Below, piece after piece: positions 37,324 to 48,709 of a stretch of 64,000 bases of DNA. A program made the translations under genes and the position numbers. Source of the DNA: Hofstenia miamia (taxonomy: Eukaryota; Xenacoelomorpha; Acoela); contig SCFE01000080.1 of assembly GCA_004352715.1 (NCBI GenBank), positions 1,612,224-1,676,223 of the forward strand, given 5' to 3'. The first letter of the stretch is position 1, and each line of letters begins with the position of its first letter. Under the pieces are notes generated by a model. It searched no databases. It was given only the letters and a program-made list of their open reading frames with translations, and was not told the DNA's origin.

Positions 37324-38560
37324 AAAGCCAAAAGTTTTTGTGCTTTAAAACTTGAAAGTAGAACTTGCACGTTGTACACGTTCTGTGAAACTTACAAATT
37401 TTAGAATAAAACTACACTTTTCTAATTGTTTGCCTGAGTAATTCAGCAAAATTAAATGTAACAATTTAGAATATGTTGATTGAATTAAATTTTCTATTTA
37501 AATTATAAAACTTTCTTTATGCAATTAAAGCATTACCTATTTAGATTATATTCAGCATCAACTACCTGTAAGTGCAAAATTTAATGCCATCTTAAGCAAT
37601 AGTATGGGTCTCATGATGTATATTTTAAGAGTGGTTCTGCTATGATTTAGATCCCACTAAAAAATGAAGGTTGAAATGTGCATCAAATAATATCATAAGC
37701 ACGATTATTTTGCGGGATCACCAGTTTTTTTTGCGAATTTATGAGTAGAACAGTCATTTCAAAATTGAAACATATTCAAGCAATTAGATTGGAATTTTTA
37801 TTTATGCTTTAGCAAATTTTGTAACGTATTGCAGAAGTAATGTATAATGGTCATTAACCTCTATTTGAAATACATCGAATTATAGAAAATATAATTCTAC
37901 TAACTTAGGTATTCTTTGTGAATTTTAAAGTATAAAATCACTTTATTGTGCAAACATTAAAGAATGTGAAGACACTTTCCACGTGATGTAGTTATATAAA
38001 TGGAGCATATTTTATTCCTGTTTGTACTACTAATGATGATGAATGATTAGTTAGATAAGAAAGTTGCCGAATCGGATTTGTTTTAGTGTAAAAATATCGA
38101 CTGTATTATTTCAAAAAATTATCATAACCAAATTTACTAAAATTTTCTGAGTTCATCTTGTAACTGAAAAATCAGACTTAAGATCTATCAATGTAAATTT
38201 TTCGAAAAAAAATTAGTGAGGCTTAGATTCTATGTATATAATTACCCTTATCTCGAATTGATTTTACTGGAAAATGTATTTGAGTTTGGCCAAGTGCAGA
38301 TTTTTTAAATAACTATGTAGGTGTGTTTTTGATGTAGAAATCAAAATTTAACAACATATTGAAATTTATGGTCTTTTGCAGGTGTTTTATTGCACTGTTG
38401 ATAGCAAATGTTTACAAAAGGCCTGTACATGATATACGGTACATTTGACCACCAAGGAGAACTTTGTTAAGCCATTCAGTTGAAATGCGTTTGAAACATT
38501 GCATTCTAAAATGTTTTGTGGCCTACATACCATCTGTTTGTCAGGGAAAAGCAAAACAGT
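34390..38560. other. AT-rich DNA upstream of the ligand gene
   Basis: No gene recognised across about 4.2 kb. The frames at 34599-34811, 36490-36675 and 36925-37260 lack domain features. A (TA)n tract lies at about 37292-37320. One GC-richer patch at 35270-35440 is listed separately. Confidence 0.4.
35270..35440. promoter_or_regulatory. Candidate regulatory patch rich in homeodomain cores
   Basis: In an AT-rich desert this patch is GC-richer and holds four similar homeodomain-type cores: CTAATTAAC (35284-35292), CAATTAACC (35351-35359), CAATTAAG (35398-35405) and TGATTAACA (35416-35424). It also has a GTTAAC palindrome at about 35271. It lies about 3.4 kb upstream of the ligand start codon. 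An enhancer role is inference from clustering only; a decayed MITE is an alternative. Confidence 0.25.
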
Positions 38561-38849
38561 GATTAGCGGGATTAATCAACATTGTTTCTCTTAATGAAAT
38601 TCCAGAAATATCGATCTTTTATTATCTTTCGGTTTATTGCTTGTTTACTTTTTTAATCTCAACCATGCGGTAAACACATTTTCATTAAAATCACTTCTTA
38701 AACCTTGTCACAGTGGATATCTTTTAGCTTTAATTCAATTCACGCATTGGTTTGACGTCATGCTTTCTTAACCAATCAATTTGCGCGATCTATCATTCAA
38801 ATATTTGCACGTCGCCATCGGTGCCACAGTGTCTGCCGCGAATCGAACC
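38561..38849 (+). promoter_or_regulatory. Probable proximal promoter of the ADMP-like gene
   Basis: The 290 bases before the start codon are GC-richer than the flanks. They contain a perfect CRE palindrome TGACGTCA (38753-38760), a CCAAT box (38772-38776), a GGATTA/TAATC paired Otx/Goosecoid-type site (38569-38577) and a Smad-type GTCTG (38831-38835). No clear TATA box is seen at the usual distance. The transcription start is unknown. Confidence 0.4.
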
Positions 38850-41248
38850 ATGATACTTAAGCTTGAATATGTTTATTTTTTCTTCATTTCTTCTTTGCTA
38901 ACAGCCTCGCAAGAAACGAAAAAGAAGTCAAACCAAAATGAGGAACTATCTCGAAAATTGATCAAGGTCTTCGGCTTCGATGAAACAAAGTCTTTTTACA
39001 AAAAATATGGAAATACAATTGCCCCACCTTATATGCTTGATTTATACAATTCTCTTACGTATCCAGCAACAGGAGTAACGCGAAGCAAAATTCCGTACCA
39101 AGCAAAAGTTATTCGATGTTTCAATGCAAAACGTAAGTTTAATTTGTGAATCTCGTATAAAATTTTTTATTCGATTTTTTAATTTGAATTACATGCATTT
39201 GCACAAATTGTGCAGTTAATGCTCCAATTATTGTAACATCGTCTGGCGGCTTATTAGTAGAATTTCATTAAATTTTAAATTTAAATGTAAGTAAATTTTT
39301 GTTAGTACATCTATAGTTTTTTAGTTTACTCAATTTCTGACCCTAAATATGGACTATTAATTTGTAAGATATTCCTTGCGAAAAGTCCTCATTTAAGCAA
39401 ATCTTTCGTTTAATGCACACTTTTATTGGCATGATGTATCGTTTTTCTTTTATATTTTCAAAAGTCTATGTAGAACTTCTTTGAAGAGGATGTGTTAATC
39501 TATTTTTATAATGGTGGGATCACTTACATGTAGTTACTCGTAGTGCGGTCTTAATTTTTAGAAGTAATTTGACTAATATTCATTACTGACCTGTGCTCTT
39601 GGGTATTCTTGATGAAAATTGAGATCTAAATTTGTCTTGGTGTTTGGCTATTTTGACCTAAGCTTTATTGTGAGATCACCGGTTTTTCTCACTTTTTCGA
39701 AATAATTTCTTGTGAGTAAAAATTTTTAAAAATTTAAAAAATAATAAATCGTGCTTGTAGATAACTTGAACCTCTTTTTTTAACATATTATATACAGTTT
39801 CATAACAGTCATTGATCTAAGCTATGCACATATATTTATTGAAACTTCAATATTTTTAGACAAGCGAAATCATTTTCAATTTCATTTGGATAAAATAGAC
39901 AAAGAAAAAGAATCCGTGATTGAAGCAGAGTTTCATATTTTTAAGAAGGAAAACTCAAAGAAATGCTCCCTACATTTTCACAAGGTAAGAACGTTTAAGA
40001 TTTTCCTAGAGGTTTTCAATTCAATACAAAATATTTCAAATGTGGATCATTAATTTAATATTTTATTTAGTGCAAATATTGGATTATCAAATAGGTTAGT
40101 CAATCGATTACATTTTGGATATGTAAACATTTCTGTTTAAAATCAAGAAGCTTTTAATTAGCTAATCACTATCGTGATTTCTAAATAAACCACAAAGCAT
40201 TAATTGTCATTTTAGATAGAATTGGTAGACGAAGGTGATGTAAAGAAGAACATATCCAAAAGAACTCTTGTTTCCCGCTCAATTAGTACCAAAGGCGCAG
40301 GTTTTGAAATTTTCACCCTGGGAAGCACGGTAAAGGATTGGATCAATAATCCCCGTAACAATCGAGGCCTGAGAATCATTTTTACTGATTTAAGTGGAAC
40401 TCCATTGCGGCAGGATCAGATTTGTGTGAAACTGATTCGCGACTCTTCTCGCAGACACAAACATTCTCCCATCTTGGTTGTTTTCAACAGCGAAGTTAAA
40501 TCTAGAACCGGAGGTATGTACACAATTCGACTCATTATTTAGATAGTTATATTTGCATAGGCATTTATCTAAACAGGTTCTTAGGAATTTGGCCAATCTA
40601 ATATGTCATTTTTGCTATGCTTTAACAATTACATATGTTTCTCAATATTCTAAAAATATGAAATTTTTTATCATTTAAGTGCTTCTAACTTATCTATATT
40701 TACATACATTTATAGTGGATTGTAATAGTCAAAGTAAAAAATTTCTTTTAGAAGAGAATTCACAAAAATCAGATGGTCCTTTAATTTGGGATGTTGCAAT
40801 GGATAAAAATCCGAATTATGTCAGCACCATTCAGAATCAAACAGATGAAGGACTTTCAGAGATGAAATCTTCAAACTCTGTCCGAAGATCCCGTAGAGCG
40901 ACTTTGCTGCAAAGAGGTCTTAAAGCTCCAAAAAAATGCAGTCGTTCTAATCTTTACGTGGATTTTGTGGAGATTGGATGGTCGAGTTGGATTATTTCAC
41001 CAAAAGGTTACAACGCATTCCATTGCAGTGGTACATGTCCATTTCCCTTGACACAAGAACTTCGGCCAACAAATCACGCCACTGTACAGAGCATCGTCAA
41101 CGCCATGAACATTAAGAGCCAAATCGGAAGACCTTGTTGTGTCCCAGACAAGCTTCATTCAATTAGTCTGTTATATTATGATGACAATGACAGTGTTGTT
41201 TTAAAGACCTACGATGACATGGTCGCCATGAATTGCGGTTGCCATTGA
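38850..41248 (+). CDS. admp: ADMP-like BMP-family ligand, four exons
   Basis: Exons are 38850-39132, 39860-39984, 40216-40513 and 40716-41248 (1239 nt, 412 aa). Introns have GT-AG ends (GTAAGT, GTAAGA, GTATGT; TTTTAG, TTTTAG, TTATAG) in phases 1, 0 and 1. Met1 is the first in-frame ATG and opens a hydrophobic signal peptide (residues 1 to about 20). The prodomain has APPYMLDLYNSL and GFEIFTLGSTVKDWI, both typical of TGF-beta propeptides, plus N-glycosylation sites NIS and NQT. A furin site RSRR ends at residue 296. The mature part has all seven cystine-knot cysteines (FHCSGTC, RPCCVPDK, MNCGCH). RPTNHATVQSIVNA and KTYDDMVAMNCGCH are distinctive of ADMP rather than BMP2/4. The family acts as a secreted, dorsally expressed BMP ligand balancing axis patterning. 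No damage is seen. Orthology is by motif, not by tree. Confidence 0.9.
40898..41245 (+). other. admp: Mature cystine-knot ligand domain of the ADMP-like protein
   Basis: The 116 residues (297-412) after the RSRR site (40886-40897). From the first knot cysteine (Cys310, codon 40937) to the end is 103 residues, the normal BMP span. The cysteine before the CCVP block that forms the interchain disulphide is present (the PCC pair), so a covalent dimer is expected. The whole mature domain lies in the last exon. I see no N-X-S/T site in it. Confidence 0.9.
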
Positions 41249-41530
41249 AGCGTTTTCACATGTTTTAATTTTCATTGATTATTTTAGTAAATGTAGATAT
41301 TTTGTACAGGAAATTCAAGATGGTTTAAATATAAGTTTTTAGTAATTGAAGAAATACGTTTGCAAACAGTGATATAATTAATTTAAATTGTTCTATATTT
41401 TTGATATTTCAGAAGAAATTTCGTCCTATTGCTAATGAACAAATCTTCAGCTATTGAAAAATTTCTCATTTACATTAATTTTTGCTTCATAACATTAAAT
41501 CAATCATCAAATTTTTAGTGATTAAAGTTT
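41249..41530 (+). promoter_or_regulatory. Probable 3' UTR with ATTAAA signals
   Basis: No AATAAA is found soon after the stop codon. The variant ATTAAA occurs at 41494-41499 and 41521-41526, and either could direct polyadenylation. Transcript data would be needed to choose. Confidence 0.3.
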
Positions 41531-41744
41531 TATAAATCTTTATTGCTTTGCATACAATAATACAAGAAAGTATTATAGGATGTCTGATTTGGGCGCTAAG
41601 CATAAAAAGTGCCCCTGAGCATGTTGAATTTAAGCATTTTTCAAAATTGTCATACTAGCAATTTCGGAAAAACATTTTATAAACGAATCATATAGGTTTT
41701 CATGAGAGTCTGATTCTTAGACAATCCGTTAGGTATAACAAATT

Positions 41745-42480
41745 AGTAGTAGTAGTAGTAAATACATTTGTATCTGTAAATTGAATCATGGTAACAAATG
41801 GCATTCCTAAATAATTTACAATATTTACCAGATTCACCCAATTATTTAATTTCTTAAGACATTTTCTAATATCTAAAGTTGAACTTGCAAAAATCTATAA
41901 ATCATCAGCAAAAATAAATCTTATAAACTATAGGCAAATCCTTAATGTAAATGATAAAACATAGATGACCTAGAACTGACCCCTGAGTCACTCCGCTCAA
42001 TACTTGGAGTCATTCTGAATATACTTTATGCATTTTAACCTGCTGATGTCTTTCAGATAGCTATAAGCAAGTTAAAATTCTCTCACTTCAAAAACTTTAG
42101 TTTTCAACTACAAGTTTTTCGCTGACACTATCAAAGTTTTTTGTGAATTCTGTATATAAAGCATTTGAGTTTCATTTACATCGAAATCTTCGTAGACTGA
42201 TTCCATGAAAGTAATTATTTCTAATAAATCCCTTTGGAAATTTCGATAATTTACTTTTTACTATTTGGTATTTTTCGAAAACCACAAATATGTCTATAAT
42301 TAGTAATTGCTCTACTTAATCTACAATTAAAAAATAGGCGTTTGTTATCCCCAATTTCCTAGTTTAGAAACTCGTCACGATTTTGATAGAATTAAAGCCA
42401 TGCAAAGACATGAGAAAATAAAGATTAGCATATCCTGTTAATAATAAACTATATAAATTATCAGATCCACATCCAGAAGA
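41745..42480 (-). mobile_element. LINE RT relic (family G) just downstream of the ligand gene
   Basis: On the minus strand: SGVTQGSVLGHLCFIIYIKD (motif B region, about 41985), then, after a shift, an ADDL box (about 41900) and SSTLDIRKCLKKLNNWVN. Upstream parts near 42100-42250 are readable only in fragments. It is antisense to the ligand gene and begins about 500 bp after its stop codon. A short (TAG)n run at 41745-41760 marks its 3' side. Confidence 0.65.
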
Positions 42481-42803
42481 AGACATTGAGATAGCAACTC
42501 ATGGACGGAATTCATCGAAATATATACCTTATAATAAGCACGTTCTTTAGTGTCATTATGTATATAACTCCGTTGACCATATATGGAATTAAGTAGGTAT
42601 TGAACTCTGGCGCAATTTCAAGATTTGATGGGCAGAGAACACATAATTTTTTTAGCAACTATTAACAACTTTTTGGTATTTATTAATGAAAGTACCTATT
42701 TTGTAACCTCAGTTTTTTAGTAACTATTTAGCCGCTTTATTGGGAAGTACGTGTGCTGTGGAACATATGATGCTGCATCAGCACGCTTCAGTGCTTTGAT
42801 TAT

Positions 42804-43061
42804 CTATAGTAACCAGTAACAATAACTTGTCACAATCGCAGAGTTGCCAGCATTGTGTTGGACAGTGTGTTCTTGCATTTGTGCACACATTGTGGAACAC
42901 ATTTCGATTGTAATATCCAGTGAAATAGCTAATTGTGTATTTAAAGTCATTTGCCAAGGAATTCCCGAATGTAGAAAATCGATGTAATTAACAGATTTGC
43001 CACGCAGGTGAAGGTCTATCCTTTGATATGCGGACATCCGTCGTTTGGATTCCTTCGGCAA
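42804..43061 (-). other. Open frame of 85 codons, unrecognised
   Basis: It starts at a TTG codon and reads PKESKRRMSAYQRIDLHLRG, loosely like the first helix-turn-helix of Tc1/mariner transposases, but no further transposase motif follows. It could be chance. Confidence 0.15.
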
Positions 43062-43084
43062 CTTAGATTTTCATGAACAATTAG

Positions 43085-43792
43085 ATAGCATAGTGAAAAA
43101 ATGGTAGTTTCAATTATAGTAATAAATAGTTTTCTCGCCTTCTAAGTATTAATGCAAAAATTGAGCTTATTCATGCGTTAGTCTTAAGTCATCTAAATTA
43201 TGCTTGCATAATATATACAGGAATTGACACAAACTATCTCAGATAATGTTGAATTACAAACAAACTGGGCAATTAATATTACATTAAGCTGTATGAAGAA
43301 AAAACGATCAGTTTACGATGAATTAAAAGAAAACTTTTCGAAGCTAACAATGACAATTTATAAAACATCATTCTGTACGTCTCACAAAATGCTAAAAAAA
43401 TCGTTCTTTACAATTCAACAAATTTCCCTAATTTTAAAACTCCACACTTTTATATTAAACGCAACTTAGTTATAAGTCAAACAAAATCGAAGAAAAAACA
43501 AATGCAAGATTTTTTTATTAATAGCTGAATCCGTCTTTGGAATGAATTTTCTACAGAAATTAAGAAAGCCAAATCTCTAAAAACCTTTAAAACTAAAATA
43601 ACACAATTATATAAATCGCATAGGCCTGAATTGTTCGAATATAAGTGCAGAGCTTTTAAACTTATTAACGCTGACTATAGTGCTAAAAGAAATTGAAATA
43701 CCGTTACTTAAGTTTAATTAAAATTTTCTTTTGAATATGGGCTGATAATGATTTGAAAATAATAAATATAGAATATCTTATCTTATTTTAAA
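43085..43792 (+). mobile_element. LINE C-terminal relic related to family A
   Basis: Reads IELIHALVLSHLNYACIIYT, then LQTNWAINITLS and later a decayed C-terminus. These correspond in order to FFHAFIMSHLNYANILFT and IQLKWALNIS in the 45193-46236 copy. It ends in an ATATAGAATATCTTATCTTAT tail that matches the family A tail at about 45010-45055. The copy is 5'-truncated and broken by stops. Confidence 0.75.
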
Positions 43793-43959
43793 AACAAGAC
43801 ATTCAATTCAATATTTTCAGTAACATTTAAGAAGAAATTGTTTGAACAATACAATACTCATAACAATTCTGAAAGCATCAAGAAAAGAAGTACAAACAAA
43901 ATAAAATAAAACAAAACAAGAAATATTTACAAATAACAATGATTATAAACTTGGGTTAT

Positions 43960-44250
43960 GGCGATGTTAGTTTCTATTAATAGAGACATCAGGATTGTAA
44001 AATTTATAAATATGTTTATATTAAAGGTGCAAAAGTTTTTTGTTTAATATCAATTTTGAAGTTTTTAAAGTATTTATTTGGTTAATGCACTTTGGTAGCT
44101 CATTCCATATATTTATTGATGTGTTTTTCAATATTCGCTTCTTATGCATCTTTAGTCGATAGTTCTTTTCGAAATTTGTACTGAATTTTATTATAGATAT
44201 TACTCTTAGTGAAATGTTAAATTATTATATCAGAGAAAGGTTTCTTTAAA
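43960..44250 (-). mobile_element. LINE C-terminal fragment
   Basis: On the minus strand one frame reads NYRLKMHKKRILKN, then INIWNELPKCINQINTLKTS, the usual WNxLP-containing C-terminus after the RT thumb in CR1/L2/Jockey-type LINEs. It is closest in texture to family E. Confidence 0.55.
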
Positions 44251-44259
44251 TTTTTAGTA

Positions 44260-45000
44260 ATGGTTGATGATAATTGACATAGGAAGATCATGAGAGTACT
44301 AGTATTTGCCGTTTTTATCAACCGTTTTTATATTGTTCTAATTATATGTGTTGTGGGAAAAGAGACAGATGCTAATGTGACTGCATTTTACAATATTACA
44401 GAAGGGATTGTAAATTAAATCTGCTACAAATTGTAAATATCACCAAGGACACACATAATAATAATTCTGTGTGTACTTGCTACCACATAGAAATTCTTAA
44501 TGACATACTCGATCAATTATATGCCAAAAAGATAAGTGAGATTTTAAAAATAGTTTACTAAATAGAAAACAAACATGAAATGAAAAAATCCAAGAAATAA
44601 ATGAAAGATATGTCACTAACAATAAACACATGAGTAACATAATTTATGAAGTATTTTGCAACTTAGGCAACTAAAAGCCATAAGCATTCCATTTAAAGTT
44701 AACCAATTTTAGCTTAGAACCCCGCCTTTGTTTTTCGTGACAAAAATTGCAATTTTCCAATTTCACTGGCCTACTCAGAAAATTGTATAAAATTAATGGG
44801 GGATAGGAACTTTGATTATTTAAATAATAATAATATAAAGATTATTCTCTATTTTATAATTTCAATCAAAAACGGCATCAGAAACTTTTAGGGCCCATGA
44901 AACTAAGTGAGAAAACAAGATAGCACCAATAGTATCCTAGAAATCGAACACGCCTCATTTACACTATTGATGTTTAGTGCATCGCCGGCATACCAATCAT
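44260..45000. other. AT-rich DNA, nothing recognised
   Basis: I see no supported feature. Confidence 0.4.
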
Positions 45001-45007
45001 ACCATAA

Positions 45008-46450
45008 CATGTAAGATAAGATAATATAAGATAAGAGATTCTATATTCAGATAAATGTTTACAATTCAATAACTGATAATTTATCTGAATAGCGTCATAA
45101 ATTACAAAAAAGTAACCAATCTACAAATCAACATACATTACAAAAAGTAACAATTCTTACAGGCTATGGATGAATTACTTTATATTGCTATTTTAATGAC
45201 GAGTTATCGTATAGTCATTGTTGTAAAATTTAAATCCTAACCATGATGTACCTAAAATATATTTTTGCTTAAGGAAGATTTTTAAACGCTTTTTAAAAGG
45301 TTTCAATTTTTCAATGCTTTTAATTTCTTTAGGTAGCGAATTCCAGGTTCGAATTGCGACATTAATGAAAGATTTCTTCAAAACTTTTTTCTTATACTTA
45401 ACACATGTAAAAATTTTAGATCTTGAATTCTGTTTATGCGCAAATCCCGGGAATTTAATTGAATTATAAGGCGGTAGATTTTTTACTAGTTTGAAAAATG
45501 TTAGCAAGGTATTTAAAATGACGAGTTGTTTTGGAAAGAGAATTGACCTAGAAATGTAATGTTTAGTTTTCGATGAATTTTTTGCTGAGATATTCAGTGC
45601 CCATTTTAATTGAATGTCAAGTTTTCTATAAAGCACATCACTTAAATCAGTAAATAAGATGTTTGCATAATTAAGGTGGCTCATGATAAAAGCATGGAAG
45701 AATTGAATAATTGCACAAGGTGGTAATTGCTTAACTACTAGTGTCATACTTTTTATACCTATAGCTAGTTTTCTAACTGTTATGTTAATGTGAGTGTTGA
45801 ACTTTAACTTTGAGTCAATGGTTACGCCTAAGTACTTGAAAGTGTCTACAATAGGTACATTAACAGTATTAATTTTCAAAGTCATTTTGGAAACATCGTA
45901 GTTATTTTTATTGGGCTGCAAAATACAAAATTCCGTCTTAGCTTCATTAATTAGCAACTTATGCATTGAAAAATATTTTGACAATTTGTTGCAATTGAAT
46001 TCTATTGATTCCACTGCTGAGTGCAATGATGTATTATCGCTGAAGATGCAGGTGTCATCGGCATATTGAATTAGATTGCAATTGGTTATTGACTGCATGT
46101 CATTTACATAAATACTAAAAAGAAGAGGACCTAGAATCGTTCCTTGAGGCACCCCATTGTAAACCGGTAACCAATCAGAAAAAATATCGTTTAATTTAAC
46201 TCTCTGGAATCTTTGGTTAAGGTAACTAGTTATCAATTGCTTACTATTACAAGAAAATCCTAAGTAAGATAGTTTTTCAATAAGTATGTTGTGATTAATC
46301 GAATCAAAGGCTTTTGAGAGATCTAAACAAGCTATAGCTACAAATTTATTAGAATAGAGGGATGCTCTCCATTTTTCAGTAGCATGTAATAGTGCATCAG
46401 TTGTTGAAAAATGTTTGCGAAGTGGGTAAGAGGCAAAGTCGGCTTCTCCT
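45008..46450 (-). mobile_element. LINE, family A: best-preserved RT copy
   Basis: The open frame 46236-45193 (347 codons) extends upstream in frame to a stop near 46453, so about 420 codons are uninterrupted. Motifs: FSTTDALLHATEKW, CLDLSKAFDSINHNI (motif A), GVPQGTILGPLLFSIYVND (motif B), LIQYADDTCIFSD (motif C, about 46040-46070), FKYLGVTIDSKLKF (thumb), IRTWNSLPKEIKSIEKL and the end FKFYNNDYTITRH. The 3' UTR runs to about 45008 and ends in TCTTATCTTA-type repeats. The endonuclease and RT N-terminus are missing (5' truncation). The intact catalytic DD and open frame suggest a fairly young copy of a CR1/L2/Jockey-group element. Confidence 0.92.
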
Positions 46451-46459
46451 TGTTACGAA

Positions 46460-48290
46460 GTTGATCACCACTTAGCTAGAGCCAGCCATTACCTCGAGTG
46501 ACATCGACCGGTTGATATGTACATGTACTGTGATATTTTGAACTATAAATTGATAGTAAAGATCTCCGATTAGTTGAAGGGAACCACAAACGAAATTCTG
46601 TAGTCTCCTCAATCTACCAAGGGTTAAAACATTTATTTACTTAAAAAAAGATCCTCTCAAATGTTAATATCAAAGCAAACCTATTTGAAAGAACAGTTCT
46701 GTATCATTAGCTGCAATAAATCACAATTGAAAACCCAAGAAAAAGTAGTTAAGAATTAGAGGCAAATGTTTTCAAAGATTGTGAATTGATTCAGAAATAT
46801 ACTAAATTATTTGAAATGCATGAAACATTGAAGAATGTTTTGTACATGATTAAATAACATTTTGAAATATTACACATCAGTATAATCCATGCTCTCACTA
46901 ACACAAAATATGAAATACCAAATTTTTTTGAAAATGTGAATTGTGTATTTCTTCCACTGGGATCTTTAAATCGACTGCAGTAAACAATGTCTACGCTTTC
47001 AAGATCTTGGCGCAAAAATCCAATAATTTATGTAAAGGAATTGTGTTTCACAAATGCATGATTTACAGCAACAAATAAAAACCTGTTGTAATTAATTATT
47101 TTGTAAATTTTGATGAAATCTGTATCATGTTTGTGTAATAAATTTTCAGCGACTATCAATTGAAATCCATTTTGTCTACATTACTTTACAGAAGACCTCG
47201 TAGGCTACCGTAAAGTTTCACTAAAAATCGAACGGAACCGATTATGTAATTATCTCCTTGAAACATTCGTACACTACCGTAAAGTAAAAATTTCTTACTT
47301 TATTTACCGGCGGTGTACAACCAGCTTTAGAAACAAACGGTTGTACTAATTCTTTTACAAAAATGAGTTTAATACATTAAAACATTCCTTGGACAACTTT
47401 CATTAGCAAAATGTGTTCTATCCAAGTTCTTAAACGTTGTTGCTTTCATGCTGAAATGAAATTTTTACTTTTGGGTATTTTCGGCTCGGGTCGTCAGTTA
47501 GAACCTTTTAATGAGACTCGTTTTAGCTCGATAATTTTTTTCAAAATATTGCGCTTTCAGAATTTTTTCCATAGGTCTTCCTATTATTTAATAAACGTTT
47601 TCAAATTTGATTATAAAAATGGCATATTGAATAAAAAAATAAGAAAAATCTGCCATAATCAAATTAACAAGCAAAACTATAAATTTACTCGGCTTAATAA
47701 AGGCTCGTTTTGAATTCGTTGTATGTGCCATGCAGTGCTCAAGCTTGGCTCGGCTCGTTGATAAGTCTGTACAAAAACATTGTAAATATCAAAAAATTCC
47801 TCTATTACACTTGTAGTTAGACCCGTTTGTTTCTCAAGAGAAGATATGTGAATGTAGTTAAAATTAATATTTGTTTCGTGTTTTGAGTTTACGCATTTTT
47901 ATCGAATAACACAGCAAGCCATTTGACAAAAATTTATTCAGCGAAATTTTAAATAAAAGCATTTAGATCAGACATCGGCGCGTTAGTGAGAAGGCTTCTA
48001 AAGTAAACATCTCCTTCGTGGAAACGCCCGTTGCAAGTTCTCATTTCAAACTAAAATACATAAATCAAATTTATTACAAATCAAAACTAAAATATACATT
48101 TTCTATACTTCAAAAGGTTTCAGCTACATACGCAGTTCGAATGGATCAATACTAAATGGTACAAGGCCGGAAAAAACAATGAATTAATGAAATATATTTC
48201 ACAAATATCATATAATGTAAAAAGCAATTCGTACTTTCTACGAAGAAAAAATCTATTTAAAAATTGAAGAAATTCAATAATATAGGCATC
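46460..48290. other. AT-rich DNA, nothing recognised
   Basis: No supported gene. A GGCTCGGGTCG cluster at 47481-47500 and a TTGGCTCGGCTCG cluster near 47740-47758 belong to the dispersed GACCC/GGGTC motif set. Confidence 0.35.
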
Positions 48291-48299
48291 AACTCTGAA

Positions 48300-48700
48300 A
48301 ACATCAATATAATGTGCGAAAACATTACAAACACTTGGGCAATGGCGTCCTAATTTCTATCAGTTGGATAATCTTGATGGCAAAATTTGACCAATCTACG
48401 TCATTTGAACTCGAACATTTCATTTTTAGAATTATAGAGATATCGTTTCAAGTTTTTAATATTTAAGTCATTTAGAAAGTTTTGAGAATGCTTAATAGTA
48501 TTCATTTTACTCATGCTGTTTGTTTTCATTTCACAAATTGAGAACCAGCAAATAAAGATCAGCCACGTTCTGGGCAGCTCTTGAAGCTGAATAATTTTTC
48601 TATAAGTATTTGACTGAACCAAATTGATTGGTATAATTTCTCCAGGTAAGTCATTCCATAGTTTTATAGAGAGGATTAATAAATGAACTCATCCATATTA
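48300..48700 (-). mobile_element. Possible LINE C-terminal fragment
   Basis: The minus strand at about 48670-48610 reads LWNDLPGEIIPINLVQSNTY, the WNDLP-type C-terminal box of LINE ORF2. Little else is alignable by eye. Confidence 0.4.
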
Positions 48701-48709
48701 AGTTTTCGT

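Noticed and set aside
42804-43061. Possible Tc1/mariner transposase N-terminus
   Set aside because: Only a loose helix-turn-helix resemblance. No DDE-region motifs or terminal inverted repeats nearby, so kept only as a low-confidence open frame.
45344-45353. AGGTTCGAAT resembling a tRNA B box
   Set aside because: It lies inside the LINE family A coding frame (the WNSLP region), with no A box or cloverleaf around it.
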